Source: Actinomucor elegans (Eukaryota; Mucoromycota; Mucoromycetes; Mucorales; Mucoraceae). From it: DNA of 64,000 nt. The DNA lies in contig JAMSLZ010000010.1 in NCBI GenBank assembly GCA_026027325.1, positions 62,001-126,000 on the forward strand. Reading direction: 5' to 3'. The notes beneath the pieces are model-generated. The model was not told the DNA's origin, made no database searches, and was given only the letters and a program-made list of their open reading frames with translations. The position numbers were made by a program, and so were the translations under genes. Positions 43,961 through 55,383 of the stretch are shown here, in pieces. Each line of letters opens with the position of its first letter. Within the stretch, counting starts at the first letter, position 1.

Positions 43961-44035
43961 GGTCCCGTTACCGGGGAAGGGCCTCCGATATGGTGTTTAT
44001 CTCCACTGTAGTATCAGGCAAGAGTTTAGAGCCCT

Positions 44036-44540
44036 TTTGCTGCTAATTATAAGGCTTCAGATAAAAACTGTTCAAGTGTATTTGCCGATGAAGTCCAATT
44101 GGCGTGAAGTTTAATTTGATCAATGACATTTCCTTTCATGTATGTCTAAGTAATAGATGCATATCTAAAACTATGCGCTTTGTGAATCGAGTTATCCACC
44201 CATCCTGCTGCCTTCAACGCCTTCAATAGTCACGAAAATATTGTTGTTTAAAATGTCTCGCAAGACTTCCCTTGTTCCATAATGCATACATTGAACAAAG
44301 GCTTAATGTTGTTTATCTTCTAAACATCTTAGGATGACTGTAAAAATTATTCTGTAATAGCAGTAGGGCAAACCTTGATTTGGAGCTAATTTAGTCAATT
44401 GTGATTTCTTGAATATATTTTCATTTGACATCGATATCATGGTTAATCCATAAGAAGAAAATTCGAAATTTTGAATCTGAAGCTTACCAATATCCGATCT
44501 TGGACGCCGTATTATAGCTTAACACAAAAACATAATGATA
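44036..44540 (-). pseudogene. Decayed tyrosine recombinase (Crypton-like)
   Basis: On the minus strand, ALKAAGWVDNSIHKAHSFRY ... QIKLHANWTSSANTLEQFL matches the catalytic C-terminal part of tyrosine recombinases: the H-x-x-R pair in HSFR, the later H/W position in HANW, and a phenylalanine near where the nucleophilic tyrosine is expected. Upstream, RPRSDIGKLQIQNFEF fits the box I region. Several stops interrupt it. In fungi such genes come from Crypton or DIRS elements. Confidence 0.7.
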
Positions 44541-45237
44541 TTTTCTTGTAATCTTTGCAAATCTTATTTCTTTTTAAGGCCTATTGGGAACGCGCATTGA
44601 ATTTTCCTTTCTGCTTGAAAAAAGCAATGCAAGCAATAATTGAGCTTCAAGCCTGGTTGTTCAGGGCGAATAATAATTGTGTAGAACTTGTCTATTACTG
44701 TTCTATATTAATAAAAATTTCTTGCTAATTTATTTTTGGTTTTGACCAAATTAGAAAAACTTCTTTCAAACTTCTCAAAAGTTTGTACTAAACTTTATTG
44801 AAAAAAAATCCAGTGCATAGCTGCGTCACCTTTCCATCTATGTTAATTAGATCTTCCTTGATCAGTAAACGGGCTAGAACCTCTCATCTGATGACTTTTT
44901 TTTTTTCGAACAGAGCGGATAGGAAAAAAAAAGAATTAATACAGAATTCATTCGCGCATCAAATGATGTAAGGACTATACTGCATATCATTTGAAACTAC
45001 GGAGTTGCCTTTATTAATACGAAGACTTTAAAAGTTTTACCTTACAATCATTCATTATTTTTTTCATAAAATGCAAGGCACATGAAACATCCCAATACAT
45101 TCTTTGGAATATAACAAATAAATGGATATTAAAAATTATGCCTCTAAAGCCTTTTTAATATTATAAAAGTGATGCAAAGACATACTAGGGCAAAGGTCTC
45201 TGTAGTTTCATTGGCAGTAAGCTAATCAAGAAGATGA

Positions 45238-45276
45238 CCACCACCTCCTCAAGCTCCTCCTCAAGCTCCTCCTCAT
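45238..45276. repeat. CTCCTCAAG minisatellite
   Basis: Three imperfect copies of an 11-12-bp CTCCTCAAGCT unit in AT-rich DNA. Confidence 0.6.
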
Positions 45277-46244
45277 GGCAAACGAGATAAACTAGAAAAA
45301 GTTTGCATAAAATTTAATATCGCATCAATGGCATAACTGCCACTTAATATAATCTGAACTTGATAAAAATACTCTTCATAGCATTTAGTTTTTTGGTACT
45401 TTTAAAATTGCAATAGTATCTCGAGTGTCTTATATTAAATAAAGTATATAAAAACGATTATTATATACACTTCAATTGATTAAATTGACAATAATGAAGA
45501 ACTATCTTTCGACAATATGAACTATATCATAATAAATGCTAAAAAACAAACCTCATATTTAAACAAGCGATCATTGGAAACATTTTCGTAGTTCATCTCT
45601 TATGCACATCTTACTTTTTGGCCAATGCCAGCTTTATGTCGCATTTGACTGCTATTACATGTTTAAAATGATATATTTACTCTTAGTGCAAACCTGATTT
45701 AACTGTAGCAAAGCGAATGTATTTATACATCAACAATGACATATATTTCAAACAATGATTGACCAATCTCCGCTTAATACCATATCTCTAGACTTGTTCA
45801 TGTTTAGAATAAGTTGCTGAATCTTACAACTATTGTTTAGCTGTATTACATCCGTCTATAGTTGATATAAATATTAAACCTTCGATTTAATTTTGATACA
45901 ATGGCCAACCAATCTCTACCGAACTTGACCTCACAGGACATTTGATGGCTAGTGCATACGCAAAATGAGCTATTGAATCTATTAAAGCCATTGTACTGCA
46001 GTCAAATCAATACAATTTTTTTAAATAATTAATCATCACTTTCTACGCTATAATGTACTATTTCTCATCTATAAAGTGCCAGAAAACATCTTTGGATATG
46101 TTTTAAGAAATTTAAAAGCTAATATTAATTATAGCTTCGAAAACGACATATACAGGCGTCGGTATCTCCCCCTAAACATCTAGATGACGCATTGCGATTA
46201 ATATGAAAGCTGGGTCCCCGCTTAATCGGGGATAATTCGGGACC

Positions 46245-47090
46245 TATTAATTTTGAGCTGCAGACTAGGAATTACTACATACGCCAACAAAGGTGCATTA
46301 TCAACCAGGCATCAAGAATGTCGTTAGTACTGTTAAAAAATGAGATTCAATTGCACGCCATCACTGTCCTGAGATTCCCTCAATTGCTATTGGCTGTTGA
46401 CCATAAAAATAGTTTTTGTAGCGTTTCTCCGAATTACCGGGAATTTTAGGTTTGCATTTTGACTATGTTTAAGCTAGTAAAGAAGTGTTGATACACCTTT
46501 GCTATATATGTGACATATATATATATATCAGATAGGACACTATTTCTCTGAATTGTGCGACACATTTTTCTAAAAACATACAACCCTGTCTTTTTGAAGT
46601 GCAACACTTTTTTTTTTGGTTTCTTTATTGACCCGTTTACATGTGCTATTTTCTATGAACTGGATTACATTTCCCACAATGATCTTCCTTCTTCTACCTC
46701 ACCTCCCTTGAGTTTACGTCTCTTAAATTGGCTTCCCTAGAATACATACAACTAAATCGTTAGTATTTCCCTGATTTCATTTCTGTTGATTTTTTATTCT
46801 TGATCTTAAAGGAATCTTTAAACACCATTTTCCATTTGATTTAGCCTGGGTAGTATACGTATGCCTAATTAAATACCAAGCGCTCTCCAAGGTTCTTTTT
46901 TTTTTTTTTTTTAGAAAAAAATGTTTGTACAATATTCCCTCTCCCCCCTCTAATTCATAGTAGCAAATATAATAAACTGACAACATGAAAAGGTCATCAT
47001 ACCTTGAATTTTTTTATGGAATAAATCCTTTTATTTATTAGATTCTTTAAATTTTGTGATGAGTGTTTTAGAAGTCTGTGCTGATTATAT
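46245..47090. other. Intergenic region
   Basis: No supported gene. It contains a second GC-rich CCGAATTACCGGGAATT block (46424-46442) similar to the element end at 46213-46244, and an A/T-rich stretch with an 18-T run near 46890. Confidence 0.5.
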
Positions 47091-48190
47091 TTAGATGTAG
47101 CTTGAATATTCCAGCGATAGAGAACTGGTAGGAGATCCATTGAATAGTAATGATTTAAGACGCTTGCAAATTAAAGTAGTTATCTTTTCTATTGTCATCT
47201 TGATACTGGTGTATCCTTAGAATAATTTTTGCAGCATCGTCAATTAGTTCTTACATTTCTGTAACTGTGATCTACTGATGTTTGGCAAAATCACGAGCGA
47301 CTGCAATCTCAACTGGAAACTGAAAAAAAAAAAAACGCTTTTGAGGCTGTGCTAGTGCTAGATCTCAAGAAGTTCGACTTTTCAAGGTTCGTCATTTAAG
47401 TCTTGATACTTTGGATCCCTAAGAACTCTAATATGTAAAGTATCAAGTTGGATCGGAAAGACTCGAGCCACTGAAAGCAGTCGAAGAATTTCTGCTACAC
47501 AGGCACTGTGAACCAAAATGACCTTAACATTCTGGTCAGATTAATTAACATCAATCATGCACCCTCATTTGATACCTAGACGAAATAAACATATACGCAT
47601 GACCTTGGCAAGGTATTGTTTATTTGTAGTAGATGGATATACTGAAAGCCCTGTTCATCAAAGGCGGAGCGGAAACGTGAACAATACACGGAAGTTCCCA
47701 TACCCTTGGTCAGGATCTAGTTGCTTTAAGTTTATTAGTATAAGTGGTAACAGGTTTAATATTGGCTGTTGAAAGCAAAAATGCGGTAGAATAAACCAAA
47801 TTTTCGATAACAATGGCTTGTTCTGACAGTGTTATGATAGTTTGACTTCCACACCTGATAGTCGATCTTATTGGGCAGTGGAGTAGTAATATAATACGTT
47901 GAATTCAGGGCGAAAAGACGTATCTCTGTTTCTATGAGTTGTGCTTGTGAGCCAATTAATTACTAGGTTGTGTGTTTTAACTGTTGAGTAGTATGTTCTA
48001 CTTGTGTATGTAATACTTCTACTTGTTGAAGAAAATGTCGAGTATTACATTGGTATATAGTTTTCCATGCACCGATAGGCATACTAGGATGTACAGTATC
48101 TTTGGTAATAGCGACTGGATGGGTCGAGATCGTCATATTTAGTTTTTTGACAGTGCGTATAGATTTAGTGACCTTCTTTGAATGAAACAT
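47091..48190 (-). CDS. Probable multi-exon gene of unknown function
   Basis: Several consecutive minus-strand segments look coding and can be joined by short GT-AG introns. It starts MFHSKKVTKSIRTVKKLN. A middle exon reads QLIETEIRLFALNST and joins across a 46-nt intron to CGSQTIITLSEQAIVIENL. A further exon reads AEILRLLSVARVFPIQLDTL, and the end is probably SPTSSLSLEYSSYI with TAA at 47091-47093. Junctions near 48050-47945 and 47400-47200 are ambiguous: two frames look open, and an in-frame TAG-TAA must be removed. It may be a real gene with tiny introns or a decaying one. No domain is recognised. Confidence 0.4.
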
Positions 48191-48439
48191 TTATAATGAG
48201 TGGGTTGTTTAAAAGATAAGGAAGGCGGTTATTCAGGTACTAAATCTAATATATTCGAAATGTCTAGTTTTTAAGTCGACAGACTAACGCCTTAAAATCG
48301 GAATAAAACCGAAAGTTATCGGTTCTTATTAGATAATACCTTAATGACGCCGTTCTGGCGTTTCACAAAAAGTTAGCGACTTGGATAATAAAAATTTAGT
48401 CCCGAATACTCTTCAGAAATCATGCCATTTCAACATTAC

Positions 48440-48530
48440 AACATTAGTCGACTAATGTAAGCTTAATATCGCATCTGATTGCTATTAAATATTTATAATG
48501 AACCTTTGCGCTTACTAAAGTTAATTTTTT
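48440..48530. repeat. Degenerate dispersed repeat copy
   Basis: Reads TTAATATCGCATCTGATTGC ... TTTATAATGAAC, the clearest copy of the shared pattern. Confidence 0.45.
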
Positions 48531-48552
48531 TTTGACTGAGCTATAATGCATA

Positions 48553-48554
48553 TG

Positions 48555-48585
<31 letters not shown>

Positions 48586-48586
48586 T
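48553..48586. repeat. TA microsatellite
   Basis: Alternating TA/TG dinucleotide run in intergenic DNA. Confidence 0.8.
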
Positions 48587-50417
48587 ATGCGTTGGATTTT
48601 GCACATTTCTTGACATCTGGATATAATGATCTAATAAATCTCCAATCTAATTACTTGTATACATCGCAATGAGTCAACGCGTGTATCTAAGGCGCAAAGG
48701 GAATATTTCACTGTAGTGATTGACAGTAAGTTACTTACATTTCATGTAAATTAGATATGGAAATCTATACATTTGCTGGCTTTTCTTGGTTCAATATTAC
48801 ATCAGAAAGTCAGTCTATACTCAACGCAAGACACTGTATTTAGTGATCCCTGCGTTTAACGGCTACGCAATAAGTATATTATATATTTAATATTACATCA
48901 CAGTATTAGTATTGGATTGGACTATTTATTGTATAAATTACAATAGCATGAGATTGCTTACAATTTGCTTAGGTTATGAAGTATACTCTTTTAGGAAGGC
49001 TCACGGCTCCGTTAGCCCTTGTAATCACAAATGAACCTCAAGCGATATATTGTAATTGAGCTTAAAGTTGAAAATAGGGTATATAGACTTAATGACTGGT
49101 ATGAATTGTAAAGTACAACTTTCGCTTTCGAATGGTAAATAAAACACCCTGTTCTGAGACTGAAAACAGTATGCCTTGGAAATGATCTAGAGGTTTCTTT
49201 TAATGTAACAATGACTACTTGAAAAAACAAGTTTATCAAACAGATCGCGTTTTAATTTGTACTTGTTTATCAAATACTAATCAATTGCATCAGTTATTAG
49301 TGGAGATCTAGATCCACTTTTATAGAATTAAAGTAGAAGTTGCATAACTACATTTGGTGTTGACCAATAGAATTTACGCAAACAAATGTTTGTTATCATG
49401 AATCAGTGTTGACAAATGAGACAAGTATGATTTAATGCTGAACATCAAGTTATAGCAATAAATAAGCACATGACATTGCATATGCCTTATATAATTGCTC
49501 AGATTTTCATTCGATTTAGTGGACACCTCGATTGTGTCTCAGTAAATCCAGACCAGCGAATTAAGAAATAAAGATCTGACTGCTACCATATGTCGTAAAT
49601 AAGCATAGAGGAGTTTTGGATTTGACAGAATAATAGCGGGTATTTCAATAGTGACACACTATATATGTAATATTGTATATATATGTGTGTATTGTTTGAA
49701 ACACATGGCTATACATACGGTTAGTATGAAACAAATCAACACTATAGTATCTGTTAGATTAATATTGTTCCCCCAATAGTAATATTAGTAAAATACAGTA
49801 GAGATTCCACGGTAGTTTTCTTGCTGCCATATTGTATACAGACATTTGAAAGTTTAATAAAATATAAGCCATGGCGCTTTATGTGTATCAGATCATATTA
49901 TTTTTTTCCTGTTTCCTACGTCATGTACAAGATATGAAAAGGAAGATCATGTTATCTATGCGTTATATACTAGCCTATAGTATTTTACAAAAGGTTGCCT
50001 GTTTCAGATGTTGAAAGAAGAAAAAAGAGCTCTTTGTATTTACAACAAAGCTTTGTCTATTTGACTCTGCTGTGCATACATTATATTTACCTTCTTCCAC
50101 GTGGATCAAAACGTTTTTCTATTGATATACTGACACGGCTTGACACTATGTGAATATTTGTTTGTATTTGTCGCATGCTGTGTGATGAGAACATTTTGCT
50201 CAAGGTACGGAACCAATAATGATATAAATCTACCCGCCATTATTGTACTGTGTCACGAGCTAAGCCTGTTACTCAAAAGTAAAAAGATACTTTTTTGGTG
50301 ATTTAATGTGAGGTAAATCTGTTCAATATTATATGGGTTTATGGGTATAAATCAGTCTTTTTTTTATATTATTAATACTGGTAATTCCCATCCTCTTTTA
50401 TTTATTGGTTTTTGACA

Positions 50418-53400
50418 ATGTCTGGTGAAAAGAAAAAGGATCCGATTCTTCAGCAAGAACATGGTGATGTCCCTCAGAGTACTTCTTCAGAACAGAAACA
50501 TTATGATTCTGAAAAAACATTTCCTGCTCACGATGATGATCTCCCTGTTGTTCAACAGCTGACAGTGGAAGAGCTGTATAACAAAGAAAAGTACGATCTA
50601 TCTACTATGGAACCAGGGAATATTTTTGTTTTTTTACAGTAAGTCATTGCACCATGTAATAAGATGCAGTTTATTTATCAAAATGCAATAGAACGTCGAC
50701 AGACGGCCTTAACTCTGAAGAAGCCGCTTCTCGTATTGAGAAATTTGGCTATAATCGACTTGAGCATAAAGAGGTCAATCCTATCTTACAGTTTCTTGGT
50801 TTTATGTGGAATCCTTTATCATGGGTCATGGAAGCGGCCGCCATCGTCGCAATTGCCTTATCAAATGGCGATAATAGGCCGCCAGACTGGGAGGACTTTA
50901 TTGGCATTATTCTTTTACTCTTGGCTAACGCTACCATTGGTTTCTGGGAAGAACGTCAGGCTGGCAATGCTGTTAAAGCATTGATGGACTCTTTGGCTCC
51001 CGAATGTAAAGTAAAGCGTGATGGTGAATGGCGCACAATGGAGGCTGCTGAGCTTGTTCCAGGCGATATTATTTCTATCAAACTCGGTGATGTAATTCCT
51101 GCGGACGGTCGTCTTATTTCTGCTCACGGTCAAGTATCCATTGATCAAGCAGCGCTCACTGGCGAATGTTTGCCTGTAGGGAAAGATGCTGGCGATGAAA
51201 TCTTTTCTGGATCTACTGTTAAGCAAGGTGAAGCTGAAGCTGTGGTCATTGGTACTGGCCTCAACACGTTCTTTGGTAGAGCAGTTAAACTGGTCGGTGA
51301 CGCTGGCGATGATATAGGCCATCTACAGTCTATTCTGGCAAAGATCGGCAACTTTTGCTTATGCAGTATTGGTATCTTTTTAGTGGCAGAAATTTTGGTG
51401 ATGTATGCTGCATTCCGTTATCGTTATAGAGACGGCATTGATAACTTGCTTGTCTTACTCATTGGTGGTATACCTATTGCAATGCCTACTGTCTTGTCTG
51501 TTACACTGGCTATCGGCGCAAAGCAATTGGCAGAACACAAAGCTATTGTAACTCGTATTACAGCCATTGAAGAAATGGCCGCAGTGACTATTCTGTGTTC
51601 TGATAAAACAGGTACCCTGACCTTGAATAAGCTCATTGTTGATAAGCCCACTATCAAGGCTTATGCTGAATACGATGCTGAAGCTATCATCTTGATCTCT
51701 GCTTATGCATCACGTACCGAAAACCAAGATGCTATTGATTTCTGTGTTGTCAATTCGCTAGCTAATCCAAAAGAAGCTAGAGAGGGTATTGAAGAATTGG
51801 CTTTTGAACCTTTCAATCCCACAATTAAACGCACAGAAATTACCTATAAAAAAAATGGCAAGCTTTACCGTGCTACCAAGGGTATGTCTCATTTCATCTT
51901 GGATCTCTGCACACGTGATAAAACAGACGATCAGGTCCGATTACTCAATGATAATGTCGACGAATTTGCCCGCCGAGGTTTGCGTTCACTAGCAGTTGCC
52001 ATTGAAGAAATTGAAGGCGATGACTATAAAGCGAAAGGTACCGGGTTCCGTTTGATTGGTCTTTTGCCCATTTATGACCCACCTCGTGCCGATACAAAAG
52101 AAACGATCGACCGTGCTATTGCATTAGGAGTCCAGGTCAAAATGATCACAGGTGATCAGCTTGCGATCGCTAAAGAAACTGGTCGTCGTCTTGGTATGGG
52201 TGAGAATATGTATTTGTCAAAAACTTTACAAGATGGTCCTCCACCAGGCTCCGGCTACAGTAATGTAGATGAACTTGTCTTACATGCTGATGGTTTTGCA
52301 GGCGTATATCCTGAGCACAAATATGAAATCGTACAGCGCTTACAGAACATGGGCCATATGACAGCTATGACAGGTGATGGTGTGAATGATGCGCCTGCAC
52401 TCTCCAAGTCTAATGTCGGTATTGCCGTAGCTGACGCTTCAGATGCAGCACGTTCCGCTGCCGATATTGTTTTGACAGAACCTGGTCTTTCAGTCATAAT
52501 CGAAGCCTTGATCCATTCACGTCAAATCTTCCAACGTATGCGTAATTACTCTATCTACACTTGCTCCGTTACTATTCGTGTGGTTGTTGGTTTTGCTATT
52601 ATGGTGTTTGCATTCAAGTACAATTTCCCTCCATTTATGGTCTTGATTTTAGCTATTCTCAATGATGGTACCATTATGACCATCTCTACTGACCGCGTCA
52701 GGCCTTCGCCTTTCCCTGATCAATGGAATCTTTTTGAAATTTTTTCCTATGCTATTGTCTATGGTCTTTATCTAGCTGCTTCGACAGTTGCCTTTTTTGC
52801 TGTCATTATCGAAACTGACTTTTTTGAATCCCATTTTAGTGGCCTTCCACGTATCACCAACCCAGATGGTATCGAGGAAAAGTATGTCAACCATGGCATC
52901 TATCACTCTATCATCTATCTTCAAGTTTCAACTATCTCTCAAGCTCTGATATTTATCACTCGTTCGCAAGGCTGGTTCTTTACTGAACGTCCCTCAGTAT
53001 TGCTAATGTGTGCTTTTATCTTTGCTCAATTGATTGCCACTTTTATTTCTGTTTACGCCACTTGGCAATTTACCGACATGGTTGGATGTGGATGGCAATG
53101 TAAGTTATTACCTCTGGGATATATACATAGTGATGTTGCTAACATTTCTTGTTTCTTAGGGGCTGGTATCGTTTGGATTTGGTAGGATGGTCATTTATTG
53201 CCTTTAAATCATTGTACCTAACATTTCTTTTCTTAGGAACATTTGTTGGTTTTTGCCTATGGACTTCATCAAGTTTGGTATGCAGCGCATCTTTAAGCCC
53301 AAGACTGACTCGAAGGGTGCCAAGGCACCTATGGGTGGTCAATCTCGTCGTGCCTCTACTTCCTCTTCGGCTCGCTACTATGCTAATCGCACACGTTCTC

Positions 53401-53537
53401 TAAAATCTCTTGTTCGCCCGCAAAACTTTGCTCAGAAACTGATGGGTAATAGTCATAAAAGAATGGACCCAAAGGAAATGCGTCGTTTCTCTTCTATTCA
53501 GAGCTCTATTACTGCTCAGGTTCTGAACAGAGAATAG
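50418..53537 (+). CDS. PMA1: Plasma-membrane H+-ATPase (P3A type)
   Basis: Electrogenic proton pump energizing the plasma membrane. Exons 50418-50638, 50692-53099, 53160-53181 (22-nt micro-exon) and 53237-53537 give 983 aa. Visible features are an acidic cytosolic N-terminus, the first membrane helices ([20 protein letters not shown]), the phosphorylation motif CSDKTGTLT with Asp378, MITGDQ, and the hinge [11 protein letters not shown]. The actuator loop reads ALTGECLPV, with Cys where Ser is usual, but Glu is kept. Sequence blocks resemble plant and protist H+-ATPases more than ascomycete Pma1. The C-terminal tail is Ser/Arg-rich, suited to regulation by phosphorylation. The micro-exon is required to keep the last membrane segment WAGIVWIW in frame. 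Confidence 0.95.
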
Positions 53538-53899
53538 TTCTTGAGCATTAGTTATAACTAGAATCTAATATAACCTTGTAAACTTATTGTTTTTACCAAC
53601 ACTACTACTACTATATTCACTTATCATTCTTTTGAGAAATAAATAATCACACATATGCTGATATTAATTACTATCCCTAAACTTTGCACTTGCTATCGTG
53701 AACTACAGCTTGTTCTGAGTATGCAATACTTGACAGGATTGACGTAAAGGTCTCTAAATCTCTACATTTAACTTGTGCAAAACATAAAAGATTAATTGTA
53801 TAAAAGTCCTAATCACAGTAGTAGGTTATTTTTGTATTTCTCATCAAATACTACATTTAATCGGGTTCGACCGAAAAATCGATACATCAAGGACACATG

Positions 53900-53934
<35 letters not shown>

Positions 53935-55383
53935 CTTTTACGTAGTATCTTGACTATAATACATTTCACCCAAGTTAGTCATGTTATATTCAAGACATCA
54001 GAAACTCTGCGATAAACAATTGCAAGCCTTTCATTTATGTAGCTATAATAAACTACAAGTCCGCGTTTAGAATGATTTTATTTGCTATAATCTCTTTCCT
54101 TAACGGTTTAGTATGTAAATCTGCAAAACCCTCTTCTACTAGTTCATATATGAAAAGCATGCATTGTACATTTAATCGCGCAAATATAATATGTCTATTG
54201 AACTGTTGTCAATTAAGGGCTGTAGCAGACGTACTGACCATCAAATATCACCAGGGTTAGTCGAGAAGTACAGAGATGTTAAAAATGAATCAAAATCCCA
54301 AGGGTTACTTCAGGCCCAAATTTTCAAAAAGAAATATATATATATATATTTGTGTAGCAAATAAATAGTATTAAGGCTTAGTTTATAAGTAATATAGGGA
54401 AATGAAGTTCAGCAGTATGTAAATATATTTTTATTCTATTTTTCATCTTAAGAAACATACGAGTTATGGACACGTTTGAAATATAGAAAAAAGCTACTTT
54501 TTAACAAAATAAAGTCTATGTGCTAATGGAGATACCAGCAGTCCTTTACATGATGAGATGCAGAATTTTATTTTGGACAAACGTTATTAAAAGAATGCGT
54601 TTTATTTTGTACTTAAAAAGTTTTTATTTATTATTTATTTAGCGGATATCACGGCTTTTTTCCATAACCATAGTGTAGTGTGGTGTTGATGATGAACCAA
54701 ATATTCAATAGCCGGTGCCCAATAAAATCCAATGATTTAGCATAAACAACCAAGAACTACAGTGACACTACAAAGACGCTATATACGAGATAGATAAGCT
54801 CATTACCGAGTCGACAACCGATTAGATATACGACAGAGCCGATAATAAATTGGACATAATGATATAGCAGGCTTATAAAAGGCCTAAATAACGTACTGGC
54901 GCGTTTGCGCTGTCAACCCTTTCATTGGAATTAATGTCATTTGAAAGAAACACTTCAAAATAGACAATCTGTAATGTAATGCAATATATAATAAAGTATG
55001 ATTTCGACCTAAAAATACTGCATAGCATCCACTCCGCATACACAAGGTACACTGGCTGAGCACGGTGCTACCATGTCACCAAAAGATAATTGATCGTATA
55101 TGATAGACACACGTTTCCTATGCCAAATCAAGCCATGAATACTGTGTTTCAGTAGTAAAGTCGCGCCTTTTTACTGTGATTGTTTAAGTAAAATACAATG
55201 ATCTATCATTTAAGCAAAAGAAACGCCTCAATCCGCTAAAAGGAGCTACTCCTATTGTTCCATCGACTCCTCTGCATCATATATTTCATCTTACGCACAG
55301 CCGTAACACAAAACTTTGTCTGTAAAAAGGAACCAAGCATACCTTTTTGTTTTTGTATTCTCTTTCTTCTCGCTATATACATC
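53538..55383. other. Intergenic region upstream of the kinase gene
   Basis: Holds a 34-T tract (53901-53934) and an AT microsatellite near 54337. No coding feature is recognised. Confidence 0.55.
53901..53934. repeat. Homopolymer T34
   Basis: Uninterrupted T run in intergenic DNA. Confidence 0.95.

Larger units (their letters stand above)
43961..46244. mobile_element. Putative decayed element bounded by GGTCCCG inverted termini
   Basis: The span begins GGTCCCGTTACCGGGG and ends with the inverted counterpart (ATAATTCGGGACC), so exact 7-bp inverted termini flank AT-rich DNA containing the tyrosine-recombinase relic. The right end itself is a nested palindrome. No target-site duplication is evident and the ends may be coincidental. 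Confidence 0.35.
48191..50417. other. Intergenic region upstream of the H+-ATPase gene
   Basis: No gene is supported. It contains copies of the dispersed repeat (about 48440-48530 and 48655-48740) and a TA microsatellite at about 48553-48586. The right end contains T-rich promoter-like DNA. Confidence 0.5.

Noticed and set aside
50664..50984. 106-codon alternate frame at the start of the H+-ATPase exon 2
   Set aside because: Different frame from the conserved P3A sequence; the 50639-50691 intron joins the correct frames.
53860..53880. GGTTCGACC, resembling a tRNA B box
   Set aside because: No cloverleaf can be drawn around it.
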